Positions 44,695-55,531 of a stretch of DNA of 64,000 nt are shown in pieces (position 1 is the stretch's first letter; the number at the start of each line of letters is the position of its first letter). Made by a program: the position numbers and the translations under genes. Source of the stretch: Ottelia alismoides (lineage: Eukaryota; Streptophyta; Magnoliopsida; Alismatales; Hydrocharitaceae); NCBI GenBank assembly GCA_037367405.1, contig JAZKJV010008264.1, forward strand, positions 992,001 through 1,056,000. The letters run 5' to 3'. The notes below the pieces were generated by a model. That model had not been told where the DNA came from. It made no database searches and saw nothing but the letters and a program-made list of their open reading frames with translations.

Positions 44695-45930
44695 CAAAGG
44701 CTTCTTATTTACTCTTGCATATCATCTCTGCATTGGAAAAGAAAAGAAAGAAAAAGAATTTTGCATTTCATCTGCATAGCATGTCATCTACACCTCATCT
44801 GCATATCTTGCATATGCAAGGAGAAAAGCTAGTGGGTTCTGAACCAAGTTATGAATAGATGTTGAGGATGAACTTGATTTGACCTTAATCCACCTAATTT
44901 CAGAGGAACCTTATAGGAGATGGAGTTAAGATTTCTCAGATCAGGAGACTTAATTCTTTGAGTCCGCAAGTCTATGTTCACATGTCATCTTGATTAGTCT
45001 AAGTAGGATATCTCGTGCACACACATGATTCTTTTAGATAGTGACCTAACTTGGACAAGCACAATGCACGTAGCTCTTCATTGATGAGGCGGTGAGGAGG
45101 TAGAATCCTATAACTTGGAGTAGCACACCGGTGGAAACATCCGTCCTCCTCTAGGGAGGGTAGTGCATCTCAACCTAGTTTGGTGGTGTTGACGTCTGAG
45201 GACAGGATGCTGGAAACATCCGTCCTCCTCTAGGGAGGGTAGTGCATCTCAACCTAGTTTGGTGGTGTTGACGTCTGAGGACAGGATGCTGTGGGTTGCA
45301 ATAATGCTTCAAAAGAGGGATAGTCTACTGGCTCAAGAGGAAAAACTCCTGATGTACATGCTGCACCTTGTATATAGTTCCAAAAAAATCAGACAGGTCC
45401 AAGAGAAAATAAAATACCTGTCGGAGTATGTACAGAAATGCAGCTGGATGACTCGGCTGCACTGGTCAAGCATCCCGGGAGAGGTAGCTACACTGGATAC
45501 CGTCCATTCTTCTCTCTACCCTCTCCTCTTGAGCAGGTCGCACTTGAACTTAGAAGGGAATACCCTGCTCCTCGAGGAAAGAGTTACTGGACCGGGTAAT
45601 TAGATTTACCTTGTTAAAGGAGGTTGTTTCTGAGTCATTTCTGATGTGGAGAGCTCTTTTACACTTACACAGTACAAGTAAGATTTATAGTCATCAGAAA
45701 TTTGTGTCTGAGGATTTGTTCTGACATGACTGTTAAGCAGTCTTGAATAGAAGACCTGTGGAACTTGAAGTCTTTTAGGTCTTAAGTATAGATCCCAATA
45801 AGGTTCCGCCACACAATTAATCTAAAGGTTGAGTCAAGCTCCATTTTCAACTCTTTTTCATGACCTTGGTATGGAACCCAAAATCATTCCACTCTTGCAT
45901 TTCATTTTAGTTGCTCGAGGACGAGCAAGG
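44468..45930 (+). other. 3' untranslated block of element B
   Basis: Noncoding, homologous in order to 8794-10081 of element A (TGGGTTCTGAACC at 44833, TTGACCTTAATCCACCTAATT at 44880, TTGGTATGGAACCCA at 45866, CGAGGACGAGCAAGG at 45916). It contains a TA-rich simple repeat at 44658-44694 and the 79-base tandem duplication at 45132-45289. The ORF 45259-45603 begins inside that duplication and is not supported. Confidence 0.65.
45132..45289 (+). repeat. Perfect 79-bp tandem duplication in the B 3' block
   Basis: Copies 45132-45210 and 45211-45289 are identical, each beginning TGGAAACATCCGTCC and ending GAGGACAGGATGC. Confidence 0.97.
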
Positions 45931-45946
45931 TTTAAATATAGGGGGT
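45931..45946 (+). other. Polypurine tract of element B
   Basis: TTTAAATATAGGGGGT directly before the 3' LTR. It is the TAAGTATAGGGGG core of the hairpin array with one change. Confidence 0.75.
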
Positions 45947-48900
45947 TGACGAATATGTGATTCATCACTCTTAAAGATGAAAATAGAGCCTTATTCCTGA
46001 GTAATTAGATGCAAATTTTCACTTATCTTGCATAAATAGCATTCATGCATAAAACCAAAATACATGCATCTTAGCATTCATAATTGCATTAAAATAAGAA
46101 GCCAATTCACATGTAAAAATTACTTGTAAAATATCCTCCAATAATTCACCTAATTATTTGTATTTTATATCTCCTCTAAAATCCAATAACACCTTCTTTA
46201 TACTAGATACATTACTAGTTAATAATACAAGAAAAAGGCCAAAAATCCCTATCCTGTAAAATACCCAATAAAGCTCCAAACCCGCTAAACCTTAGAATGC
46301 CAATATCTCTCTCATACAACTTCCGAATTAGGTCTACTCACCTTCAGATTAATATACATCTGGAGACCTTTAAAATGAGACCAATTTCATTCCATTCGGA
46401 GCTCGTATGAAAAACTTGGGTTTTTGGGCCCCCTTGTATACTATATGTATGTATATTTGTAATCTTGTATTTCTATATCATATTTGACCTCATCTCCATT
46501 TTTAGTAAACATGAAACTTGTAGATCTCATCGAGATCTACAACTTTTATGTTTTACATTTTTCCAAATTCGGCCTCCTTCTCTCTCTAACTTCACTTTCT
46601 TTCTCAACCACTCAGAGCTAGCCACGTGGCACCCTCTGATTGCGCCACGCGGCCTGCTTCTTTGCGCACCACGCGCCCTTCCATTTCCACCGTCAGATCG
46701 CCCTTCCTCTCTCTTGATCGGGGCCTTTCATCATCGCAATGTTTTCCAGCCTCCTGATCGATCCTCTGATCTAATCTAGACCGCTCGCCAGCGTCGCGCC
46801 CTCCTTGCACCACGTGGCGACGCCTACGCCCTCCGATCTTAGCCAGATACTTCTTATCCTGGCCATCCATCTCGCAACGCCTCTCGACCCTTCGATCAAA
46901 CCCCAGGGCTTCATCTCCGTCGCACGCATGCACCTTGACCAACGCCTGCCACGTGACGTGCCCTGCGCCCTTGATCTCACCCCGTTGATCCAGTCGCAGC
47001 CGCATCATTCCGCCCTTCTCCTGGCCGTTGGATCACCCAATCCAAAGGCCAAGGCGTCGTCTTCCACCTTACGCACATCCCACACCCACGTCATCCACCG
47101 TGCGCGAGGGCTGTCCCCTTTCTATTTTGAATGCCACGCCGACCACCATCTCTGCCCCCTGGCACCACCACTACATACCCCACTCTTCCCTCATCCTCGC
47201 CTACACCCTCGATCACCATGAGCCGAACCCATGACGTCCCACGACCTCCACCAACATCACCCTCCATCACCTGTCACCGCCATATCCAACCTATAAATAC
47301 ACCACCTCCGGCCACCTTCACCCCCATCCGCGAGTACAGGAGGCTTCCATGAGCTCCATTCTACTCATTGGTGACAGCAATTGGTCTCGACATCGAGCGA
47401 AGATGGTAGACGACCTCTAACGAGATCCGCGGCACACCTCTACCGTGCCGTAGCTCCTCTACGACGCTGCACAAGCTCGAGACACTACCGGCCCTTGAGC
47501 GAAGACCTGGAAGCCTTCATCTGAGCTTCTGACCCCAGGTAGACACCTCCATCTCCCTACCGATCTTCTTCTTCTTTTTCTCGAGTTTTCTTCCATTTTA
47601 TTCACCGTACACGATCCTCTTCACGCGTCTCCAACCATCCTCCGAGATTCGCCTCGGAGCGGGCACCTTCGCGCACTCCTTCATTCACTTCGACGAAGCA
47701 CTCCACCTCACGCCGACGCAAGCTCCACCACCTTGGCAGAGCTCGATCACCAGACCTATTAACTGCCCTTCAGGCCTCACTCTGCCCGTACGGTCACCCC
47801 ACGAGCACCTCCGCATGCCTTGGCTAGCCATTAACCCTCTACAGGTACTTCAATTTGGACTGGCAGGAACATCATTGGAGCTTCCTTCGAGCTTCTCCGC
47901 CACTGCTCTCCAGTGTCGTTCAGCCGCTCCTGAGATCGTCGAAGAATCCCTGATGCCTCCACGAGTCTTCCCAGCTACTTGGGAGCCTCCGGCAAGCTTC
48001 ACAGATGACCAGAGGAGGAGGCGGAGCTCGAGCTTCTTCACCGGAGCCCAGCCATCTCTGCCATTGGAGGCGACGGGCCGGTTGGAGAGGAAGAGCAGCA
48101 GCCGTATGATCTTCTTGATCGGACGGTCAGGAGGACTCCACGCCGCACTCACTCCGCAGTCGTAGGATCAGGAGGATCCTACGCACCTGATCACGCCACG
48201 TTATCAATTTCCAGAGCTTAAGAGGGTCGTTGGATTCATCCTGATCCAGTGACGCTCAATCGTCCACGTGGTCATCTTCATCGAGCTTCAAGGATCGTTA
48301 GATCGATCTTGATCCGACTGGTCGAGACACGCCACGTGCCAGCCACCTGTAGCCGTTGGATCCGCACTTGATCTAGCGGTCCACATCAGGCCATGTCGCC
48401 TACTCTGAGCCTCTTCCCCGACCACCAGGCTCGGAGCGCCCAAGCAAGCCGAGCCTTCATCCGAGCCGAGTCCGAACCTCCAGAGTCATCCGAGCCTCGA
48501 TCCGAGCCTCCGAAGTCCACCGAGCCTGGGACAACCACGTGGTCTGTACGTGTGGCCTGGGTAATTTGCAGCGAGGCCCCTGGAGGTTTTCATATTTGCA
48601 TTCCAGTCCCTGCGAGGAGCCCCCACGTGAGGAGCATGTGTTTTGTGGGAAATTTTCATCCACCCCCTCAACCTTATAAGTAATTGCATATACGTCCCTG
48701 TCAGCACATTTTACTTTTGTCAATTTTATTTTTTTGTAATTGCATTTGGGGACCCTATCTTTGCATGCATCTTTAGGCATTCATTTTAAGTCATTTTTCA
48801 AGTTTGAAATTGCATTATGTAGCTTAATTTGTCCTCTTTCATATGTGACACTTGGCACATTTTTGTAAGAACAGTGGATTTTATTATTAATTTATTGGTG

Positions 48901-49661
48901 GAATTTTGTCATATTTTACCCATTTATGCCTTTTAATTTGTAGTAATTTCTTTGTGACTCCAAAAATTATCAAAAATTCATATTAGACTTAGGATAAGTA
49001 AGTTTACATAATACCCAAAAATCATCTCATTTGCATGTACCCCAAGGCCCGACTAAATCATTTAGTGATTTACTTAATTAATTTGTAATAGATCCATTTC
49101 ACATAGAAATTTAGGTTTATTAATTTTCCCAGATTCTTCATATGTAGATCTATCTAGGATAATTTTGATATCTGAAAATATTGTAATTTGGTATTTATTA
49201 AAATAAATTCAATCAAAATCACTATGCATTCACTTTTAATAGAAAATTCATCTAGTGTCAGAAACATCTAAAAAAAATAGGGTAGCTTAATTTTATAGCA
49301 TTTTACCATCTGGCCAAGTTTCATAAATTTTGGACTTCATTGGCCACTTTTCTGAATTTACTTGTGAACTGGCTTGATGTTGCATGTGTCTCTCATAAAA
49401 TATATTGAAAAATACCAAAAACAAATATCTCCTGAAAATCCGACTTTGGATATTTGCTTAAATCTACCTATGGAGATAGCTGCCTCCTTGAGTTCGACCT
49501 TGGGCTTTCCCAAGTAAAATAAATATCCCACTCATGATTAACTCGACATTATTTAAAAGTAGTTTTTGATATGCTCTTATTGTCCGACTGCAACGAACAA
49601 CACAACGGTTAATTTGACCTTTAATTTGATTAAACTAACAAGGGTAGTAAGACACACTTCA
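45947..49661 (+). repeat. 3' LTR of element B (3715 bp)
   Basis: Starts TGACGAATATGTGATTCATC (one change in the palindrome) and ends GACACACTTCA. It is collinear with the 5' LTR throughout, including the TATA box at 47292-47299 and the CGTTGGATC dyads near 48230, 48300 and 48350. The flank TCTAC follows. ORFs within it (46465-48780) are LTR artefacts. Confidence 0.93.
47292..47299 (+). promoter_or_regulatory. TATA box of the B 3' LTR
   Basis: TATAAATA followed by CACCACCTCCGGCC, equivalent to 27899-27906. Confidence 0.6.
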
Positions 49662-50650
49662 TCTACCTACTCAGCAATCCCACCCATGTCACGACTCTTG
49701 GATTGCGCAAAAACCTCAATCTGAGTTAGTACATTATCATGTTCTTCAACCTAAATAGTAACAATAATAAGAATCCTATAAGATTTTAAAAAAATATAAA
49801 TCAATATAGGATAAAATGGCACTTACAAATTGTGCTTCAACTAATTCATATTTTTCTACCCATCCTTTTGGTTGCCTTGAATCCATTCTTCATATTCTCT
49901 GTGTTCTTCTTAGAAATATCATGTAATTTACAATGGTTACTAACTTATACTAAGTAAAAAAATAAAGAATAATTGTAATACCTCTTGTTCTTACCCAATG
50001 TTCCTGTCCAGCCCAATATACAACAAACTCCATCTAATGGGTGCAATCAATGAATGGTGGTATCCTTTGAAACAACTGCTCTAGTATGAGCTGCGGATCG
50101 AAAAATTGAAAAAACATGGATTGATACCACCATCATAGTTATTGTTTAAAAAAATATTTTACTCACAATGTTCTTCAACCAGCCTTTAAAGCGTCGAAGA
50201 ATTTCATCAGCATGCCCCAAAATCTATGCATTAACCTGGGGACTACAATCCCATGAAAAAGTAGCCTGCAAAGTTTACAACTAATTTATTATTTACAATG
50301 ATATTCATAATGGAAATGGTTATGAATATTAAATATTTATCAACTATTTACCTCCATGTCATGTAGAATGGGATCCTTGATTTACTGAGGAACCGGTCTA
50401 AAATCAACCACGCTGATTGGGACACAAGAACGGGCCACCTGTCCTAGGTAACTATGGAACAATGTAGAGTTCTCACCGGCTGCATCTCCATCAACAATCT
50501 CCACCTGTAAAGTCATGCCTAGAGGGAGATGGTCTACAGCTCTACACTAAGATGGTCCTCTCTACTTAATAGAAGCGGCATGTGGAGGGTCTGTCAGTGG
50601 AGGGATTGAAGCTGGCTTCTCCCTAAAACATCTCTCACGTTGAGACAATA
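49662..50650 (-). pseudogene. CACTA J second protein (Transposase_24-like), N-terminal exons
   Basis: Minus-strand coding in short exons: ARSCVPISVVDFRPVPQ, a stop, then IKDPILHDME (about 50435-50345); LQATFSWDCSPQVNA (about 50275-50230); MEFVVYWAGQEHW (about 50035); SKKNTENMKNGFKATKRMG (about 49915-49855); and VLTQIEVFAQSKSRDMGGIAE (about 49740-49666), which runs into the element B boundary. These follow the order of the plant Transposase_24 family. Downstream coding resumes at 26556. The protein probably helps bind transposon ends, as TnpA does; function is inferred. Confidence 0.7.
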
Positions 50651-51893
50651 TACCTATATAAAATTCAGTATATAATTATTTAAAAACCCATTATCAAATT
50701 ATTAACTATTACACCTTTTAGTCAGTCATTGTATTATCAGAAGCTCTACAATTTTTTGTGTTGACATCATTATCCACGAATGACGTTGAACTCCCATAAG
50801 TGCTTCCTGATATGCATTATCAATATAGGACACATAGTTGTCTTCAATAACATCAAAGAAGTCTCTAAGGAAAATTTGTATTGGAGTAATCCATCCACTG
50901 TGAGAGTTATCTAGAACATAAAAGATTTGCTCAACCTGACTTGCTAGTGTAAATAGTTCATTTGTTTGTAATCGGCCACTCTCTTTTAAAGAAATATAGT
51001 CATTCTTATCTCTCTAGTAATAAATTCCTTCATGACCAATATCAAACCAGTGTCACTTGAATAGAACACATCACATTTCATTCATAAAACTAATTTCTAT
51101 GATATCAATAATCTAACTATAGTAGTCATCAACAACACCTTGAAGTTATGCTTTTACAATAACACCTGACATCCGCATTGCTTTCATATCATCGATCGAT
51201 TTCTTTTTAAAGATAAAACTATTAATAATGTATCATGAATGAGAAAGAACTTATGAGTATGGAGTTTGTGTGATAACTCCAGGATCTTTGGTGAAATGAT
51301 TGCCCTGATATTCTTTAATTTCTCAACATAATATTGAAACCATTCAATAAAATTGGGAATCAGATGTTAGGACCCGATAGAACATTGTATTCATCGAATA
51401 ACCATTCAAATTTACAATCTGCATGATATGTAATAATGAATTAGATCTCTTTCAGAGTCAGATATAGTTCTTCTGATCCATTTCAATATTGGTCTACCAC
51501 ATCTTCTATATCACTATCGTCATTTCTTTCAAATCTATCATCATTGAGATTGCATCATTGACATCTATATCATTGTTGTGGGGGAATGTTTCTTGACTTG
51601 CATTTTAAACATTTTCAACAGAAATTGCAATCATGACATTTCTACTCTGAGAGCTAACATTTCTTCTGCATCATTGAGATTCTTCCCGAAATCATCAGTT
51701 ATTATATTTTCTATATCGTTGATTGATTTCTATTTATGTCATCTAACATTTCATGCAAATGATCACCTTCATTATCCACCTCCATAAGATCTTCTCTCTC
51801 ATGTTGAATATAAGGTTGGTTGCATTATTCACCATGCTCGGTCCAGATTGTGTAATGTGACCAAAATTCATTTAAGATTAGATGTTCATAAAT
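50651..51893 (-). pseudogene. CACTA J DUF4216-like remnant and linker
   Basis: Minus-strand HWFDIGHEGIYY (about 51055) followed by LFTLASQVEQIFYVLDNSHS and IFLRDFFDVIEDNYVS (about 50960-50850) matches the DUF4216 part of TnpD-type transposases (ASQ..QVFY..D, then PRD.YD). Upstream, FWSHYTIWTEHGE (about 51855) follows the transposase-associated domain. The large Transposase_21 core that normally lies between these segments, with NLDVMHIEKN, is absent. The ORF 51578-51787 on the plus strand is rejected. Confidence 0.65.
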
Positions 51894-52076
51894 TTAATCT
51901 CGAACATTTATTCCACTATTCTTACATCTCGTACAAGGACAACTTATTTTATTACCAACAACACTTGTTCTTCGATTCTCACTTTCAACGTGAAATGCCC
52001 AGTCTAAAATTCCGATTACACAATTCTTATATATTTGAAAAATATCGTATCCCTTGTTCATCCAAGACTTAATCAT
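51894..52076 (-). CDS. CACTA J transposase-associated domain exon
   Basis: A 60-codon minus-strand ORF with SWMNKGYDIF, DWAF and ISCPCTRCKNSG, the transposase-associated domain (PF13963-type) that opens plant CACTA TnpD proteins; the Cys cluster CPCTRCKN is its hallmark. The start ATG at 52076 is followed by the expected short N-terminus. The ORF ends in a stop at 51894, but homology continues into FWSHYTIWTEHGE, so the exon is probably truncated by mutation. Confidence 0.75.
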   Translation of the reverse strand: MIKSWMNKGYDIFQIYKNCVIGILDWAFHVESENRRTSVVGNKISCPCTRCKNSGINVRD

Positions 52077-53259
52077 ACTTCTGCATTAAATAAAAATTAT
52101 AACAATTATATTCCTCTCTAACTCAAGATGTGTCAACTATAATCGATTCATATGCGCATTGCATCAAATCGATTCTAATTCAAGACATATCAACTGTAAT
52201 CCTCTATAAGTAGTACCCTATGACCTACCCTCTTTAAGTAGTATTCAACTCTATAACAAGTATTTGATTCTACACTACAACTATATAACAATTATAATAA
52301 TTACAATAAGTATTATAACAATTATAACAGGTAGTATTCATTCTATAAAAAGTATAATAAGTATATGATTTTATATATAAACTTAAAAGAATTACAACTT
52401 CATATCAAGTAGAAGATATGCAACTACAACATGATATCAACTGAAAAGTTTTAAAATACAAATTGATTATCGATGATGGAGATGCCACGAGTTACCTAGA
52501 TTGGAGGAGATGAACACGAAATAAAGTGAATCATCTGAGACAAAGACACCAACCCCACAAGAAGCATGATGTTGTCGGAAGGGAATTCAAGAGGGCACGG
52601 TGATGGTGAAGGTGGTGAGAGGGTACGAGGTCACGAGCTGTGTTATAAAGGGTTATCTCATTGATTTGGGAATTTCATCATTTCGACTATAGGGAACGGT
52701 CAATTTGACCATCCCAACCTAGAGAATAGGGGACGATTTTTAGTAAGACCATCCCATATACTGCGAAGCCTATCTTTTTCCCAGGGGGAAGGAATGCAGA
52801 TGAGACGGTCACACTATATTCGTCCTTTCTGTAACTATCTAATGGGATAGTCATTTACTGTCGCCTATAGAAGCACAGCTTTCTAACAAGTCTTGAAAGA
52901 GTCATGCACAGAAAGCTTAATGGGACGGTCAAAACTGTCCCAAAAAGCTTTCATGGAAACACTATTTCAACCAGAAGGTATGCAGGCTCATGTGGGACGG
53001 TTGCAAGTGCCCACTTCCTACCTATTCGTGAAACTTAAAGCGACGGTTGCCCACGACCGTCCCATCGAAATGAAGACGAGACGACTATTGCTCGAACCAT
53101 TCCATTTATACCATTTGTAAGTGACGGTCGTCAAACAACCATCCCTTACGGATGTAGAAGGGACGGTCACCTCAGTATCATCACGTCTGAAGTCATATGG
53201 GACGGTCATTTCACGACTATCGCCTATGCACTTCCCTAAAACAGAGAACTCTTGCAGTG
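52077..53259. repeat. Right subterminal region and end of CACTA J
   Basis: 52077-52680 is AT-rich untranslated DNA with no gene. From 52690 to 53225 there are at least nine GGGACGGTC-type motifs in both orientations (for example 52921, 52993, 53041 facing 53056, 53160, 53199). The terminus is the complement of CACTGCAAGAG (53249-53259). The small ORFs 52893-53120 and 53018-53209 are artefacts of the repeat. Confidence 0.8.
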
Positions 53260-53560
53260 AGTTATACCCTTCAGCCTCTTGACCGATCTGTCTGAAAACT
53301 GAAAAATCATTCTAACTCTCTTGAGAGGCCCTTGATGAGTTTCTCAATAAGATGAAAGGGTAAAATGTTCACTGAAAACCCACTATCTAACAAGGTGTGC
53401 TCGAACACATAATCTTAAATCTGGCAACTGACAAATGGTGCTCCCATATATTTAATTTTCTTCTTGGAAGATGTATAATGGATGGTGTAATATGTGGCAA
53501 TGTTCAACACTTGTTTTTTTGAGAAATGATTTCTCCTCTTCTTTATTTTTGATGTGGTAT
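53260..53560 (-). pseudogene. Element C protease, N-terminal half
   Basis: On the minus strand, FEHTLLDSGFSVNILPFHLI (about 53405-53345) is the active-site segment of a Gypsy-type aspartic protease, with D-S-G intact. It continues to QTDRS (about 53290), the place of the usual LADRS, and is cut by CACTA J at 53259. The C-terminal half lies at 25040-25217. Upstream, YTIHYTSSKKKIKYMGAPF (about 53490-53435) corresponds to the pre-protease segment. A stop lies between the active site and QTDRS. Confidence 0.8.
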
Positions 53561-54189
53561 ATTGCTTCAAGCACTTCCGGAGAAGAGGGATGGTGCCAAT
53601 GCCTCTGAAATAGTTAGCTTGCTTTCTATTTTATCTAACATCTCTTTCATGAAATTATGAGGATGGATTGTTTTTAGATTTTCTAATTTCTCTCCCTTCC
53701 CTAGGTTCAGAGCATCTGGGAAAGGTATTTGTACATACTCCCCACTAGTATATATACCTAGAGGATAAGATGAAGAAGTAAATTTTTTTGTAAAATTGGG
53801 ACTAGCTCCATGTAAATGAAAATAAGAAGAACTAACAAATGAAGTTAAAGTCTTGTCTTTATCCTTATTTTTGGATTTTTATATTTTGCAATTTTTTGAT
53901 TTTTTTGTGCCTTAACTATGAAGAGAATCAGAATCCAACTATGAACCTATGTCGTTGCCGACTATGCACTTCTCATTTATAGATGTATCAGTAGCACTAG
54001 ACTGGCTCTTCATGCCAAGAGAATTAGAAGAGATAGAACTCAACAACTCAAGCTAAACTGAAGTATCTGAAACTTATCCATGCTCTATGACAATGATGGA
54101 TATGAAATATTTGAATGAGTCCAGCAACTCCCTACGAAAGGCACTCTACTCATGAATTAGATGGACGAAATGATCGAATGTAGGACCAT
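53561..54189 (-). pseudogene. Element C gag-protease linker
   Basis: No long open frame. On the minus strand there are scattered Ser, Lys and Glu-rich peptides, as in the linkers of A (5966-6800) and B (39363-40100). No domain is recognised. Confidence 0.4.
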
Positions 54190-55531
54190 TTATATCTAGA
54201 ATCTCAAAGTGGTGTCCCATATCCATCCTGAGCTGCTGAAGATGCTCAAAATGATCAACAGAATTTGGGTAGATATGCTCCTAGGGTGGCTACTTGTAAC
54301 ACTAGCTGTGATATGGAAACAAAATAGGTTTAAAAGACTATTGACCCAACAATGGCTCCTGCTCTGTACAGTACGAAATTGCTTCAAGCCCAGGCTAAAG
54401 AACTAATGGAGATGGAACTCTTTAGGAGCATCTCAACATCCATCATCTATGGTGTATCAGAAATCATATCAACTTCTTGATCTGTGATCTCTGAATAATC
54501 ATGAAACTAATCATCATGGATCGATCTTGCATCTCGCTCGTGTGATGTCTCAACATCAGAAATATCTCCAAAGAGAACCCAAAATTAATCCTCGTTGAGA
54601 CTATAGTGTGAACCACTACATGAGGTATCGACCAATTCATGCTTCTCTATAGTCATTCCTTGATAGAAAATCTGATCCATCTCTGATTTGGAGATTATGT
54701 GGTCTGAAAATCTCTTCAATAGAATCTAAAATCCGATCCACATTTTTATATCGTGAATTGGCTCAAGGGGATCACATGAAAATCTCTAATAACCAACCGC
54801 ATGAAATAGACTCGTGTAATAGAGTAAAACTTCCTTAAGAAAGCAACTCATAATGGAACCCAAATAGCTCTCTCCTCTTCCAAACTTCAGAACCATCTCA
54901 CAGCTCCATCCTTGAGTGTCAAGGGAAAGTTCTTCATCAGAGTATCCTTAGGTGTAATATCTGAATAGAATCCTGTACCACATATCTCCTAAAACTCAAA
55001 AATATGCTTATAAGGATCCTCTTGCTGCTTCCATGGAATCTCGATAGCAATGATATAAAGTCCAAATCAATAAGAAAAGTTCGTAAAATCAATGTAGAAT
55101 CTGTCTTTGCTCCTAAAATCATGTCTAGTTTGCTCATTCCACAATCTCATCTCATTGTCTCATGGACTCATGTATACTGAATAATCTGATCTCTGCTCGC
55201 ATGTCCCAAGCCTCTGCCCAACTTCCACATATGTAGTAGAAGGATTACTCGAATAGAATAAAGAAGGAGGGATAAAATGAACAAGAGGAGACAAAGAAAC
55301 ACGAGGAACAAAAGGATACATTACTCTAAGTTCAGAATCGAACTTGGAGAAGGAGGGAGGGTCAGGGTTGGGTTCGAAAAGAGAGTTTTCCCTAATCGAC
55401 CTGGGAGAAACAAAAAGATTTAAGAAAGACAACTCTCCATGATCAAAGTCATACCTGGAGAAGAATGAAGGACTCAACTCAGGTTCGACACACATGTTGT
55501 CTCGGACCAACCTAGATGGATGAGTAGGCAT
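54190..55531 (-). pseudogene. Element C gag
   Basis: The minus-strand ORF 55160-55531 starts MPTHPSRLVRDN at the boundary with element D. It is followed by a broken capsid-type domain: IPWKQQEDPYKHIFEF (about 55035-54990), LMKNFPLTLKDGAVRWF (about 54935-54885) and VAFLRKFYS (about 54840). These match the Retrotrans_gag blocks (EDPY.HI..F, FPF.L.D.A..W, FL.KF). At least five stops and several frame changes are present. ORFs 54196-54387 and 54937-55137 are out-of-frame pieces of this gene. Confidence 0.7.

Larger units (their letters stand above)
26557..49661 (+). mobile_element. Element B: full-length Athila-type Ty3/Gypsy retrotransposon, decayed
   Basis: LTRs at 26557-30232 and 45947-49661 with the perfect 5-base duplication TCTAC (26552-26556 and 49662-49666). 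A primer binding site follows the 5' LTR (30236) and a purine tract precedes the 3' LTR. Gene order is gag, protease, RT, RNase H, integrase, which is the Ty3/Gypsy order; the FMDDFS RT motif, tRNA-Asp-type primer site and integrase without chromodomain indicate the Athila branch. The element is 23.1 kb because LTR F (32889-36260) and a Copia-like solo LTR (36624-39108) sit inside. The LTRs differ at about 10 of the first 200 bases by eye. All ORFs are broken. Confidence 0.95.
25218..53259 (-). mobile_element. Element J: CACTA (En/Spm) transposon, internally deleted, split by element B
   Basis: The left end CACTACAACTTGG (25218) and the minus-strand right end CACTGCAAGAG (53259 leftward) are CACTA termini. 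The 3-base duplication AGT is present on both sides (25215-25217 and 53260-53262). Without element B it is about 4.9 kb. Subterminal arrays of GGGACGGT motifs lie inside both ends. The minus strand encodes a transposase-associated domain (52076-51894), a DUF4216-like segment (51130-50870) and a Transposase_24-like protein (50600-49662 plus 26556-26011). The catalytic TnpD core is missing. Confidence 0.92.
20100..55531 (-). mobile_element. Element C: minus-strand non-autonomous LTR retroelement, split by CACTA J and capped by D
   Basis: Read on the minus strand from 55531 downward: gag remnant (54190-55531), protease start (53260-53560), then CACTA J (25218-53259), protease end (25040-25217), acidic ORF (24323-24790), hairpin/G-run array (23740-24260) and a 3' LTR-like region (about 20100-23700). 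Removing J leaves about 3.7 kb of internal sequence with no reverse transcriptase or integrase, the same content as element A. Its 5' LTR must lie beyond element D, outside the window. The exact 3' LTR boundaries were not found. Confidence 0.7.
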
